Shown here: positions 6,023 through 13,875 of the stretch, piece by piece | Position numbering within the stretch: the first letter of the stretch is position 1 | Layout of the letters: the number at the start of each line of letters is the position of its first letter | NCBI GenBank assembly: GCA_012271065.1 | Contig: JAAXHE010000351.1 | Coordinates: forward strand, 1-19,161 | Source of the DNA: Candidatus Latescibacterota bacterium | GTDB taxonomy: Bacteria; Latescibacterota; UBA2968; GCA-2709665 | Length of the DNA stretch: 19,161 nucleotides | Direction: 5' to 3' | Notes under the pieces: generated by a model | The model's input: the letters and a program-made list of their open reading frames with translations, nothing else | What the model was told of the DNA's origin: nothing | Databases searched by the model: none | Translations under genes and position numbers: made by a program

Positions 6023-8725
6023 ATGTCGGAAATATGCGACTTTGAGGATGTGGCCAGACTGCCGCGACCGGGTGACAACGTCGCAATAGTGACGCGGAAT
6101 CTGGAGGCGGGCGCCCGTATCCGCGCTGGTGGGCCGGTCCTTCGCCTGGACACCTCCCTGCTCGAGGGTCACCGGTTTGCCGTGGCGCCCATTCCCGCGG
6201 GCGAGTCCCTTCTTTCCTGGAATCTTCCGTTCGGCGTCGCACTGACTGACATCCTACCGGGCGACTATGTCTGCAACGCCGGCATGCTGGATGCGCTCGG
6301 CCTCCGCAACCTGGATTTTCGTCTGCCGGCCAAACCCAATTTCAAAGACCACATCGAACCCTACCGCCTGAATGAGGATTCGTTCCAACCTGGCGATCAG
6401 GTCCCTCCGGTCGAGGGAATGCGTACGTTCGAGGGATTCGTCCGAAGCGCCGCAAGGGGGGTTGGCACCCGAAACTATGTTCTGATCCTGGGTACGACCT
6501 CACGGACCGGAAGTTTCGCAAAGCGGTTGGCGCAGCGAATGGGCGGGATCGTCAATGCTTATCCCAACATCGACGGGATCGTCGCGGTTGCGCACACCGA
6601 AGGAGGCGGGCGGACCACTCCGAACAACCAGGACCTTCTGCTGAGAACGCTTTCGGGCTTTATATTGCACCCGAACGTGGGTGCCGTCCTTGCGGTCGAC
6701 TACGGTACGGAACCGCTCACCAATGCCATGCTTCGCGTTTATATGGAAAGGAACAACACCGACCCGTCCGACGTCCCCCACCGCTTTTTTACCCTGAAGG
6801 GCGGCTTTGAAGAAAATCTCGATAACGCCCAAGCCGTTGTAACGGGATGGTTGAAGGAAGTAAACCGGACAGCCCGGAAACCGACTTCCGTGTCGGGTCT
6901 CAAGATCGCGCTTCAATGCGGCGGATCGGACGCCTTTTCCGGCGTATCGGGAAACCCGCTGGCGTCATGGGTCGCCCGAGAGATCATCCGGTACGGAGGC
7001 TCGGCAAACCTCGCGGAAACGGACGAACTGATCGGCGCGGAACCCTACGTGCTGCAGAACGTCAAGGATCTCAATACGGCCCGCCGCTTTCTGGAGCGCG
7101 TGGAAGCCTACAAGAATCTCGCGGCGTGGCACGGTTCGACCGCCGAAGGCAATCCTTCAGGGGGCAACAAGCTCAGGGGCATCTATAACATCGTGCTGAA
7201 ATCCATCGGCGCCGCAATGAAGCGCCATCCGGAGATTCGACTCGACGGCGTCCTGGACTACGGCGAGCCCATGCACGAACCCGGGTTTCACTTCATGGAC
7301 AGTCCCGGGAATGACCTTGAAAGCATTGCGGGACAGGTTGCATCAGGATGCAACCTCATCTTTTTTATAACAGGAAACGGCTCCATCACCAATTTTCCGT
7401 TCGTCCCCACCCTGAAAGTCATTACGACGACGAACCGTTTCGAACTCCTGGACAACGAAATGGACGTCAACGCGGGCGCCTATCTCGACGGAACCTCACT
7501 GGACACGCTGGGGATGCGTATGACGGATCTCACGCTTGACGTCGCGTCGGGTAAAAGGAGCAAGGGCGAACGTGCGGGACACTCGCAGGTATCCATCTGG
7601 CGGAACTGGCGACAGACCGACCCGGACAACGTCGAAGGTCTCCGAGCGCTCCCGCAGCCGTCCGGGAAGCCCATAACCGCCGGGGCAGGACAGGACGCGC
7701 TGCGTGGCGAATTCCGCGGCATCGTCACGGCGAAGGGCATCGCCACGGACCAGGTCGGTCTGATCCTTCCGACCAGCCTTTGCTCGGGCCAGATCGCCAG
7801 GATGGCCGCAGACCGCCTCGAGCAGAAAGAGATTGGAAAAGACCGGGGTATCTCACGGTACGTCGCGCTCGTTCACACGGAAGGCTGCGGCGTGGCGGGC
7901 GATGCGACCGAGAGTATGTTTTCTCAGACGATGCTCGGCTATCTCAACCATCCCCTCGTCAGGCACGCGGCGCTGCTGGAACATGGGTGCGAAAAAACCC
8001 ACAACGACTATCTTCGACACGAACTCGAACGCAATGGCATCGACCCCGCTCGCTTCGGGTGGTATAGCATCCAGCTCGACGGAGGGCTCGAATCCACGTT
8101 TCGCAACGTGGAATCCTGGTTTGCGGGTAAAGTGGACGGAGATCGTCCGCCGGTATACAGACAATCGGATCCGTCGGCATTATCGGTGGGTATCCTGTCC
8201 GAGGGCAGGGTTGACGACGCTGCCTCGGCGATGTTTGCGACGCTCGTATGCCGGTTGGTGGGAGCGGGCGCGAGGGTCGTTGCGCCCGACAACTCGGCAC
8301 TGCTCTCGTCGGCTCCGTTTTCGGAAGCGGTGCTGAAAAACGCATCCCGGTGTCCCTCTCTCGGGTACGGCCAGACGGCGCAGCGCCCGGGTTTCTACAT
8401 CATGGAAACACAGACGGACCATTGGGTCGAGACGCTTACCGGCCTTGGCGGCACGGGCGCGCAAATCCTGATCGCGCACGTGGCCGAACACCCGATGCAG
8501 GGGCACCCGATGCTGCCGGTGCTGCAGACCAGTACGGAGCCGTCGGTGTGCGGGGTTTATGCGAGCGATCTGGACCTTGCACTCTCCGGCACGCCGGCGA
8601 AAGACGCCGAACGGGTCGCCGGGTTATTGCTCGAAACTGCCTCGCGAAACTACATAACGGCAACGATGAGACAGAAAAACACGGATTTTCAGTTTACTCG
8701 AGGGCTGCTCGGCGTCTCGATGTAA
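6023..8725 (+). CDS. UxaA-family sugar-acid dehydratase (altronate/galactarate dehydratase-like) with internal duplication
   Basis: Encodes 900 residues, against roughly 500 for typical UxaA/GarD enzymes, which are cytoplasmic metal-dependent dehydratases of altronate or galactarate. An N-terminal SAF-like domain covers about 1-95. Module A (about 134-550) has GFVRSAARGVGTRNYVLI, the family's 'GYxRxDGRxGxRN' start, then HTEGGG (His191), CGGSDAFSG (Cys299) and NPSGGNK (377-383). Module B (about 563-890) repeats the pattern: GEFRGIVTAKGIATDQVGLI, HTEGCG (His618), which is closer to the canonical 'HxxGCG', and a matching C-terminal part without the NPSGGNK segment. A: FMDSPGNDLESIAG aligns with B: IMETQTDHWVETLTG. 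The ATG at 6023 has AAGGAG 7 nt upstream. The gene is monocistronic between its own promoter and terminator. The family is secure; the exact substrate is not. Confidence 0.88.
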   Translation: MSEICDFEDVARLPRPGDNVAIVTRNLEAGARIRAGGPVLRLDTSLLEGHRFAVAPIPAGESLLSWNLPFGVALTDILPGDYVCNAGMLDALGLRNLDFRLPAKPNFKDHIEPYRLNEDSFQPGDQVPPVEGMRTFEGFVRSAARGVGTRNYVLILGTTSRTGSFAKRLAQRMGGIVNAYPNIDGIVAVAHTEGGGRTTPNNQDLLLRTLSGFILHPNVGAVLAVDYGTEPLTNAMLRVYMERNNTDPSDVPHRFFTLKGGFEENLDNAQAVVTGWLKEVNRTARKPTSVSGLKIALQCGGSDAFSGVSGNPLASWVAREIIRYGGSANLAETDELIGAEPYVLQNVKDLNTARRFLERVEAYKNLAAWHGSTAEGNPSGGNKLRGIYNIVLKSIGAAMKRHPEIRLDGVLDYGEPMHEPGFHFMDSPGNDLESIAGQVASGCNLIFFITGNGSITNFPFVPTLKVITTTNRFELLDNEMDVNAGAYLDGTSLDTLGMRMTDLTLDVASGKRSKGERAGHSQVSIWRNWRQTDPDNVEGLRALPQPSGKPITAGAGQDALRGEFRGIVTAKGIATDQVGLILPTSLCSGQIARMAADRLEQKEIGKDRGISRYVALVHTEGCGVAGDATESMFSQTMLGYLNHPLVRHAALLEHGCEKTHNDYLRHELERNGIDPARFGWYSIQLDGGLESTFRNVESWFAGKVDGDRPPVYRQSDPSALSVGILSEGRVDDAASAMFATLVCRLVGAGARVVAPDNSALLSSAPFSEAVLKNASRCPSLGYGQTAQRPGFYIMETQTDHWVETLTGLGGTGAQILIAHVAEHPMQGHPMLPVLQTSTEPSVCGVYASDLDLALSGTPAKDAERVAGLLLETASRNYITATMRQKNTDFQFTRGLLGVSM

Positions 8726-8735
8726 CCGTTGCGAA

Positions 8736-8772
8736 ACGGGCGGCACGCAATACGTGTGCCGCCCGTCTTTTT
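8736..8772 (+). terminator. Intrinsic terminator after the UxaA-family gene
   Basis: Perfect 11-bp arms ACGGGCGGCAC (8736-8746) and GTGCCGCCCGT (8756-8766) with a 9-nt loop, followed by CTTTTT. It starts 10 nt after the stop codon. It may also stop transcription of the small convergent gene that ends at 8795, though the T-run on that strand is poor. Confidence 0.88.
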
Positions 8773-8794
8773 GTCTTGCCTGTTCGTCGGTCTG

Positions 8795-9082
8795 TTATTT
8801 GTCGTCAATCCAGCCCTGCAGCGCCGCCGCGATCTTTCTTCCCTGTTGGAGACTCGAAATATTGAACTTGCTTCGCGGTATATATGTCCCGTCTCGCTTC
8901 TGAAATCGGCGAATCGTCACTTTCTCAGGCCCATATTCACCGGATTGCCGGTTCAGATCCTGGTACAGGAACATTACGGTAGCCCACGCCCCGCGTGAAA
9001 GCACCTGTCTGTCAAGTTCCTTGCAGAGCAGTACACCATTTTCTTCATAGTTGACGCTCAATTCATCCACGGATTCCGCCAT
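8795..9082 (-). CDS. Small conserved protein of unknown function
   Basis: A 95-residue, charged, soluble protein. Key parts are LCKELDRQVLSRGAWATVMFLYQDL (quoted within about residues 20-45), GEYGPEKVTIRRFQKRDGTY and KFNISSLQQGRKIAAALQGWI. To my knowledge the pattern 'LSRGAWATxxFxYQ...GxYGPxKxTIRRYQKxxGxY...KFNISS..QA' recurs in conserved hypothetical proteins of sulfate reducers and related environmental bacteria, with no assigned function. The ATG at 9080-9082 is chosen over longer in-frame starts because AAGGAGG lies 7 nt upstream. It is divergent from the TIM-barrel gene at 9214 and convergent with the UxaA-family gene. No catalytic motif is recognised. Confidence 0.82.
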   Translation of the reverse strand: MAESVDELSVNYEENGVLLCKELDRQVLSRGAWATVMFLYQDLNRQSGEYGPEKVTIRRFQKRDGTYIPRSKFNISSLQQGRKIAAALQGWIDDK

Positions 9083-9213
9083 CGGTTCGCCTCCTTTTCG
9101 CGACGTCGGTTTGCACCGGTTGGCGTTCGGCCCGGCCCACACCGACCACCGGGACGGGGATGGGTGGCCCGTCCATCAGGCGTTGACAGTTTTCTTGTAA
9201 GAGGACTCCGCCC

Positions 9214-10077
9214 ATGAGACTCGGCATTGTCGGCATGCTGCCCGGCGACCTCCGGAATTTTACCGGGAACCACTTTGAAGCGATTCGTGAAGGGGGATTC
9301 ACGGGAGCCGGCTTTCACCTGCCCGGCGAACTGTTGGATGAAATCTCAGACGACGACACGGAAAGGTGCAGGCGGCTGTTCGCGGAACATGATATCGATC
9401 TCGCGCAATTCGCCATCACGTATGGCGATTGCCTCTTCGATCCGGACCCGGAGGCACGCTCGCGAGCCGTCTCGAAGGTGGTCGGGGGCGCCGCGCTCGC
9501 CGCGCGCCTCGAAGCCGACTGCTACCTGATCAGGCCGGGAAGCCTCAACCCCGCCGGCCCATGGACACCCCACCGTGCCAACCACACGCCGGAAGCACTC
9601 GCGCTGCTGATCCGCACGCTGCGGGAAATCGCACACCGGACGACGGCACTGAACATCGTTACGGTCGTGGAGACCCACGTCGTTTCAATACTCAATACCC
9701 CGTCGGTCTGCCGCCGTCTCATCAAGTCGGTCAACTGCCCGAACACAAGGCTCGTGATGGACTACGTCAATCACTTCGAATCCATCGACCAGGTCTACTC
9801 TGACACCGAACGACTGAACCACATCTTCAAGACGATCGGACCGCTGGCGCCCGTCTGTCACGTCAAGGACATTACCGTCGGCAATCGTCTGGTCGTCCAT
9901 CTGGAAGAGACCGTTCCGGGCCTCGGCGAACTGAATCTGGCCCTTGCGCTCGGGCTCTTTCACGAAAATCATCCTGAGGGTTACGCGCTGATCGAACACC
10001 TCGGTCCGGATCAGATTCCGCTCGCCACCGCGAACGTCCGCGAGATTTCGAAACGCGCCGGCATTCCGATTTACTGA
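9214..10077 (+). CDS. Sugar phosphate isomerase/epimerase (xylose isomerase-like TIM barrel)
   Basis: A 287-residue cytoplasmic TIM barrel of the AP-endonuclease-2/xylose-isomerase-like superfamily. The expected metal ligands appear in order at strand ends: Glu153 in VVETH, Asp183 in VMDYVN, His216 in CHVKD and Glu261 in LIEHLG. The N-terminus RLGIVGMLPGD and FEAIREGGFTGAGFHLPG are the usual first two strands. Members act as ketose epimerases, keto-inositol isomerases or sugar-acid enzymes, so the substrate cannot be named from the sequence. The ATG at 9214 has GAGGA about 9 nt upstream. Its placement between a UxaA-family dehydratase and an SMP-30 lactonase suggests sugar or sugar-acid catabolism, but it is separated from both by minus-strand genes. 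Confidence 0.87.
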   Translation: MRLGIVGMLPGDLRNFTGNHFEAIREGGFTGAGFHLPGELLDEISDDDTERCRRLFAEHDIDLAQFAITYGDCLFDPDPEARSRAVSKVVGGAALAARLEADCYLIRPGSLNPAGPWTPHRANHTPEALALLIRTLREIAHRTTALNIVTVVETHVVSILNTPSVCRRLIKSVNCPNTRLVMDYVNHFESIDQVYSDTERLNHIFKTIGPLAPVCHVKDITVGNRLVVHLEETVPGLGELNLALALGLFHENHPEGYALIEHLGPDQIPLATANVREISKRAGIPIY

Positions 10078-10093
10078 ACCCTGACGTCTCGCC

Positions 10094-10107
10094 TGTACCC
10101 GGGTACA
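10094..10107. repeat. Perfect 14-bp palindrome in a convergent intergenic gap
   Basis: TGTACCCGGGTACA lies between the ends of the TIM-barrel gene (+) and the glycine-rich peptide gene (-). It has no loop and no T-run, so it is a poor terminator. It has the form of a repressor half-site pair, but it is not next to a promoter. Confidence 0.35.
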
Positions 10108-10152
10108 TCGCGGTCGATGCCGTTCACGAGCATCAGGGCGGGTACACCGGTG

Positions 10153-10365
10153 TCAATTCTTCCGCCTTAACTTCAGCCGCCGGATGCAAGCGCCCACGGC
10201 AAGCCCGAGACTGGCGCCGATCGACACGCCGGCGCTCACCCACAGACCGAAGTCGCCGCTGCCAACGCCAAAGACTGAGCCCGCACCGGCGCCGACGCCC
10301 GAACCGACCGCCATCCACTTTCCGATCTCACGTTGTCCGTTTCCGGCGTCCCCATTTCCGGCCAT
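10153..10365 (-). CDS. Small glycine-rich membrane protein
   Basis: A 70-residue peptide: a polar start (MAGNGDAGNGQREIGKW), then two Gly/Ala/Val-rich hydrophobic stretches (MAVGSGVGAGAGSVFGVG and LWVSAGVSIGASLGLAVGACI), then a strongly basic tail IRRLKLRRKN. This fits a two-helix inner-membrane peptide of the glycine-zipper type. Similar small proteins are common and mostly without known function. The ATG at 10363-10365 is chosen because AAAGGA lies 6 nt upstream and a promoter-like pair lies at 10408-10436; the long in-frame upstream extension has no such support. It is divergent from the SMP-30 gene. Confidence 0.72.
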   Translation of the reverse strand: MAGNGDAGNGQREIGKWMAVGSGVGAGAGSVFGVGSGDFGLWVSAGVSIGASLGLAVGACIRRLKLRRKN

Positions 10366-10663
10366 GGTGAATCCTTTCACGAGACCGCATCGCCTGCAGA
10401 CACGCGAAATATACCGGGCGGGACCGACGCGGACAAGCCGAAACCGACTCCGGCAGCGAATCGATAATTCCCTTGACAACGCCCGCGAAAGCGTTGCAGT
10501 CATGGACGTGAGTTCCCCCTCTTGAACGAAGCGGGATTTCGTTGCCGGGCGTTTCTCCGGCTTCTTCTCGCGACGAAATGCAGAATGCGCCGTCAACGTC
10601 CGACAACCTTCCGCCTTCGACGAATCGAGCAGTGGACGGAAGCTTGCCCGAAAGGAGCGACAA
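10366..10663. other. Divergent intergenic region with promoter elements
   Basis: About 300 bases between the glycine-rich peptide gene (-) and the SMP-30 gene (+). It holds a likely minus-strand promoter at 10408-10436. It also holds TTGACA at 10473-10478, immediately overlapped by an inverted repeat CAACGC-n8-GCGTTG (10477-10496), which could be an operator, although no good -10 box follows at 16-18 nt. The SMP-30 ribosome binding site AAAGGAG is at the right edge. No coding region is convincing here. Confidence 0.5.
10408..10436 (-). promoter_or_regulatory. Promoter of the glycine-rich peptide gene
   Basis: On the minus strand, TTGTCC (10436-10431), a 17-nt spacer and TATATT (10413-10408). 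The -35 matches 4/6 and the -10 matches 5/6. The predicted start of transcription is about 35 nt upstream of the ATG at 10365. Confidence 0.5.
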
Positions 10664-11521
10664 ATGCAACCCGAACTGATCGCGGACTACAACTGTGAGA
10701 CCGGGGAAGGACCGCTCTGGCACCCGATGGAAAAAAGGGTCTACTGGACCGATATTCCCGCGGGTCGCGTATTCCGCTACGACCCGGCCACGGGTACCCA
10801 CGAAATCTGTTACACGGGAGACGTCGTGGGCGGATTTACGGTGCAGGCCGACGGATCTCTGCTGTTCTTCATGGAACGGGGCGCGGTCAAGATCTGGCGC
10901 GACGGCGAAGTCACAACGGTGATCAACGAAATCCCCGATGAGCGCGAGACCCGTTTCAACGACGTGATCGCGGATCCCGAAGGCCGCGTTTTTTGCGGTA
11001 CCATGCCCACGTCGAGGCGGCCGGGAAGGCTCTATCGACTGGACACGGACGGCACGCTTCACCTGGTCCTTGAAGACGTCGGAATTTCCAACGGTATGGG
11101 ATTCACGGCAGACCGCAGAACCATGTATTTTACGGACACGCCCTCCCTTAACATCTACAGGTTCGATTACGATCGACACACCGGAGACATTGTGAATCGT
11201 GGAGTATTTGCACGGGCTGCGGAAAACGACGGGATGCCGGACGGCATGACCGTGGACGCCCTTGGGTGCATCTGGTCCGCCAGATGGGACGGCCGCTGCC
11301 TCGTACGTTACACGCCCGACGGCGTGGAAGAACGGCGCATCGCGTTTCCGGTTAAGAAAGTATCCAGCCTCACCTTTGGCGGTGAGGACTACACGGACAT
11401 CTACGTCACGACCGCCGGCGGAAATATCAAACATGAAGACGGCGAACACGCCGGCGCCCTGTTCCGCCTGAACCTGGGCATCCGCGGCGTCGAGGAGTTC
11501 TATTCGCGAATCGGACTGTAG
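10664..11521 (+). CDS. SMP-30/gluconolactonase/LRE-family lactonase
   Basis: A 285-residue six-bladed beta-propeller of the SMP-30 (gluconolactonase) family, which opens sugar lactones using one bound divalent metal. The expected ligands are visible: Glu15 in GEGPLW, Asn99 in RFNDV, Asn143 in SNGMGF and Asp193 in MPDGMTVD. GRVFCGTM, YFTDTPSLNIYRFDYD, GCIWSARWDG and DIYVTTAGG are standard blade motifs. No signal peptide is seen, so it is cytoplasmic. The ATG at 10664 has AAAGGAG 6 nt upstream. Within the family, uronolactone and aldarolactone lactonases such as UxuL are known. With a uronate-dehydrogenase-like SDR and a UxaA-family dehydratase nearby, an aldarolactone substrate is plausible but not shown. 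A long antisense frame across this gene is a shadow. Confidence 0.93.
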   Translation: MQPELIADYNCETGEGPLWHPMEKRVYWTDIPAGRVFRYDPATGTHEICYTGDVVGGFTVQADGSLLFFMERGAVKIWRDGEVTTVINEIPDERETRFNDVIADPEGRVFCGTMPTSRRPGRLYRLDTDGTLHLVLEDVGISNGMGFTADRRTMYFTDTPSLNIYRFDYDRHTGDIVNRGVFARAAENDGMPDGMTVDALGCIWSARWDGRCLVRYTPDGVEERRIAFPVKKVSSLTFGGEDYTDIYVTTAGGNIKHEDGEHAGALFRLNLGIRGVEEFYSRIGL

Positions 11522-11592
11522 CATTAGTGCGGTTAGACGGGTGACGCAAGACGTAGAGAGAAAACCCAAGAACCGCCGGACTTTTTAAATCG

Positions 11593-11618
11593 TAGGGGCG
11601 ACGGATGCGTCGCCCCTA
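11593..11618 (+). terminator. GC-rich hairpin after the SMP-30 gene (terminator or palindromic repeat)
   Basis: Perfect 11-bp arms TAGGGGCGACG (11593-11603) and CGTCGCCCCTA (11608-11618) with a GATG loop, followed by TTCGTTTTC. It is about 70 nt after the SMP-30 stop codon. The T-run is interrupted, so termination is moderate at best. Its sequence resembles the 28-bp palindrome at 15413-15440, which suggests a dispersed GGGGCGAC-type repeat family. Confidence 0.55.
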
Positions 11619-11810
11619 TTCGTTTTCTGTTCCCGATCCGCACACTTCTGAATTCCTGCCGGCTGTCCATTAATCCCGGTTAAGCCCTAAACAATCCCGG
11701 CCCTTCGTGCGTATATTGTTATAGATGCAGGGAAATATCCTTCTTGTCGAGCTGCCGTTCATCGGCTCTCATTTAAGGATCTGAGATCGGCCGTGCATTC
11801 GGAGGTCCGA

Positions 11811-12395
11811 TTGGACCCGGTATTGGACATAGAATTCTCAACCTCGCGGGATTTTGCTCCAAGGATAAGACCATTGTGTACGGACGAATCAGACCTGGTG
11901 AGAAAGGCGCAGGGCGGCGACGTTGAGGCATTTGAAACCCTTGTAGAGGTTTACAGGGCAAAGGTTTATTCCATAGCTTACCAGATTTCGGGAAACAGGG
12001 ATGATGCCGAGGATATCTGCCAGGAGAGTTTCATCAAACTTTACAGGAACATCAGTACGTATTCATCGAACCATAAATTCACGACCTGGTTGTTCAGACT
12101 GGTCACCAACACCGCCATCGACCACCTTCGAAAACTGAATAAATCTCGTCGATTGTCCGTGGAGACAGGGCTGCCGGACCGCAGCCAGGCCAGCGACAGC
12201 GATCTCAAACTCACACTCGACCGGATCCTGAGCAAGGTTTCACCGAAACAGCGCATGGCATTCGTGCTGCGGGATCTTCAGGGCTTCCCGCTGAACGAAG
12301 TAGCACAGATCCTGAGATGCAGCGGCGTCACCGCGCGCGTTCACCTTCACAAAGCAAGGACTCGCATCAGAAAGAGCCTGGAGAACGAGATATGA
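11811..12395 (+). CDS. ECF-type RNA polymerase sigma factor
   Basis: Encodes 194 residues. Region 2 spans about 28-108: DLVRKAQGGDVEAFETLV, VYSIAYQISGNRDDAEDICQESF and FTTWLFRLVTNTAIDHLRK, the core-binding and -10 recognition segments. Region 4 spans about 130-190: LSKVSPKQRMAFVLRDLQGF and NEVAQILRCSGVTARVHLHKAR, the -35 helix-turn-helix. The TTG at 11811-11813 is preferred because GGAGG lies 5 nt upstream; an in-frame GTG at 11793 has only AAGGA at 13 nt. The stop codon overlaps the ATG of the anti-sigma gene (ATGA), so the two are translationally coupled, the usual design for an ECF factor held inactive by a membrane partner. The target genes are unknown; autoregulation is typical. Confidence 0.93.
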   Translation: MDPVLDIEFSTSRDFAPRIRPLCTDESDLVRKAQGGDVEAFETLVEVYRAKVYSIAYQISGNRDDAEDICQESFIKLYRNISTYSSNHKFTTWLFRLVTNTAIDHLRKLNKSRRLSVETGLPDRSQASDSDLKLTLDRILSKVSPKQRMAFVLRDLQGFPLNEVAQILRCSGVTARVHLHKARTRIRKSLENEI

Positions 12396-13039
12396 TCTGC
12401 CGAATCGTTCGAATGTTCCTGCCGCTCTACGTTGAAAACGACTTGCCAGTATCCATGGCTTCCCGAGTCTCACGCCATCTTGGGCATTGCAATTCCTGCC
12501 TGTCAGAACATCAAACTTTCGTTGCTTCTCAACGTACTGCCAGACAAACCGCACTGTCGGAACCTGCATCAACGCCATCCGAGCGTCTGGGTGAGCGTAT
12601 CCAGCACGATATTCTAAAGGCATCGTTCCATCCGCGAGTTGTGAATCGGCAAGCAATCGAAAGACACGACTGGCAGCGGATCGCATCCTGGTCAGCTGCT
12701 GCTATTCTGTTGATTGGAGCAATCGGGTTCCTCATTCGAGGCGACGGGGAGAACGGTGACAGCCAACTGGCGCGGACGAGCGAAAGCAACTCTGAAAGCC
12801 TGATCGACCCTTACGAACGAGAATATCGGGAATCCAGGCAGACGTCGCGGGCAGAAATCAAAGCATTGATCAGACGCTTGAATCCCAGACCCCACCTGAC
12901 AGATGAAGAGTTGGATGCAGAGTATCCGGTACTCGTTTCGGTCAACCAACCCGATGGCGTGCCCGTCATTTATCGTACAAACGACCCGACCACAACAATT
13001 GTCTGGGTTCTGCCGCGGAAAGGAGCGAATCACCAATGA
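12392..13039 (+). CDS. Membrane anti-sigma factor with zinc-finger (ZAS) domain
   Basis: Encodes 215 residues. The cytoplasmic N-terminus carries an H-x3-C-x2-C motif (His29, Cys33, Cys36 in RHLGHCNSC) with an upstream Cys3, the zinc-binding ZAS signature of ECF anti-sigma factors. One transmembrane helix (IASWSAAAILLIGAIGFLI, about 96-114) follows. The periplasmic part (about 115-215) is rich in Glu, Arg and Ser, contains a charged helix (REYRESRQTSRAEIKALIRR) and ends in IVWVLPRKGANHQ. The ATG at 12392-12394 overlaps the sigma factor's TGA, with GGAG 8 nt upstream; a longer in-frame start lies inside the sigma gene and is not used. The stop overlaps the next start (ATGA). Likely role: sequesters the sigma factor and releases it on an envelope signal. 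Confidence 0.88.
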   Translation: MICRIVRMFLPLYVENDLPVSMASRVSRHLGHCNSCLSEHQTFVASQRTARQTALSEPASTPSERLGERIQHDILKASFHPRVVNRQAIERHDWQRIASWSAAAILLIGAIGFLIRGDGENGDSQLARTSESNSESLIDPYEREYRESRQTSRAEIKALIRRLNPRPHLTDEELDAEYPVLVSVNQPDGVPVIYRTNDPTTTIVWVLPRKGANHQ

Positions 13040-13851
13040 AACAGATTGGATATCAGACGACCGCGTCCGTTAAACTCTCGACAATACTGGCCGCCGTTCT
13101 CACGATAGTTGCATTCGCGTCACCCTGTAACGCAACGGGGCCGGAGGATTCGACCAAGACTGCTGATCTGGTGGAACTCCTCCCTCCAGGTGTCGAGATG
13201 TTCAACTTAAAATACCTCTCAGGCTCTGAGGTATTGGCACTTCTGCGCGCCTTTGAAATCGAATACGAAAGCGTCAATCCCTATGGTCGGACAAAGCTCT
13301 TCATCCGGTTTAAGGATCCCATGTCCACGGTGCGTACGAGAAAACTGCTTGCCAAATTCGATATACCACCCCGTCTGATCGAAATCCATTTGCGACAGAT
13401 ATTGGCTTCGAACGCGGCGTTTTATGAACGTGTGGATGGGGCGAATCGCATATTCGCACGTCCAATACCCGATGAGAGCCTGCGGAATCAGTTGAATCAG
13501 GCATTCAAATTCAGGCACTACAATCTCCTCGGAAGCGGCAGATCGACTTCAAACGCGGGCAGCAGGACCATGCCCACCCTGATTGGTTCCTCTACGCCGA
13601 AACTCGTGGATGCGTCGGGAGACAATCGTCTGAACGTCGCACCGATCCGGGCGCACTTCTGGCTCGAATTCATCGACGACGGCAAGGGTGTGATTCAACT
13701 ACGAGATCTAAGAATTGGCTCGGCCGGAGGGCATGTACTTAAAACTTCACTGAACATCAAGAACGGCGAGACGGTCATTGTGGGGAGTTCAGTTCACGAC
13801 GAAGACGACATAGCGATTATCACCGTTGTCAGCGCCAGGACGGTGGATTGA
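13036..13851 (+). CDS. Exported secretin-like (N-domain/NolW-like) protein
   Basis: Encodes 271 residues. A signal peptide is visible: basic start, then STILAAVLTIVAFASPCNA, with cleavage likely after about residue 33. Residues about 50-125 (MFNLKYLSGSEVLALLRAF, a KLFIRF strand, STVRTRKLLAKFDIPPRLIEI) match the secretin N1/NolW pattern 'v.pLkyasaeelaxlL...NxLiI......i..li..lDxpp.qv.I'. The C-terminus has VLKTSLNIKNGETVIVGSS (about 234-252), like the 'ttv.v.dGqTvviGGL' strand of secretins. The barrel-forming core is too short to make a full secretin channel. It is translationally coupled to the anti-sigma gene (ATGA overlap), with AAAGGAG about 10 nt upstream. It may be a periplasmic or outer-membrane sensor or target of the sigma system. 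The homology is from pattern recognition only. Confidence 0.75.
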   Translation: MKQIGYQTTASVKLSTILAAVLTIVAFASPCNATGPEDSTKTADLVELLPPGVEMFNLKYLSGSEVLALLRAFEIEYESVNPYGRTKLFIRFKDPMSTVRTRKLLAKFDIPPRLIEIHLRQILASNAAFYERVDGANRIFARPIPDESLRNQLNQAFKFRHYNLLGSGRSTSNAGSRTMPTLIGSSTPKLVDASGDNRLNVAPIRAHFWLEFIDDGKGVIQLRDLRIGSAGGHVLKTSLNIKNGETVIVGSSVHDEDDIAIITVVSARTVD

Positions 13852-13875
13852 ACAAAATGTCCGTTGCACGTGTGC

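Noticed and set aside
9183..9188. TTGACA just upstream of the TIM-barrel gene at 9214
   Set aside because: No -10 box follows at a proper distance before the ribosome site, and the gap to the ATG is too short for a normal promoter and leader.
10328..11569. 413-residue open frame on the minus strand across the SMP-30 gene
   Set aside because: It is antisense to a clear lactonase gene that has a ribosome site and all metal ligands. The translation has no domain pattern and reflects GC-rich codon bias.
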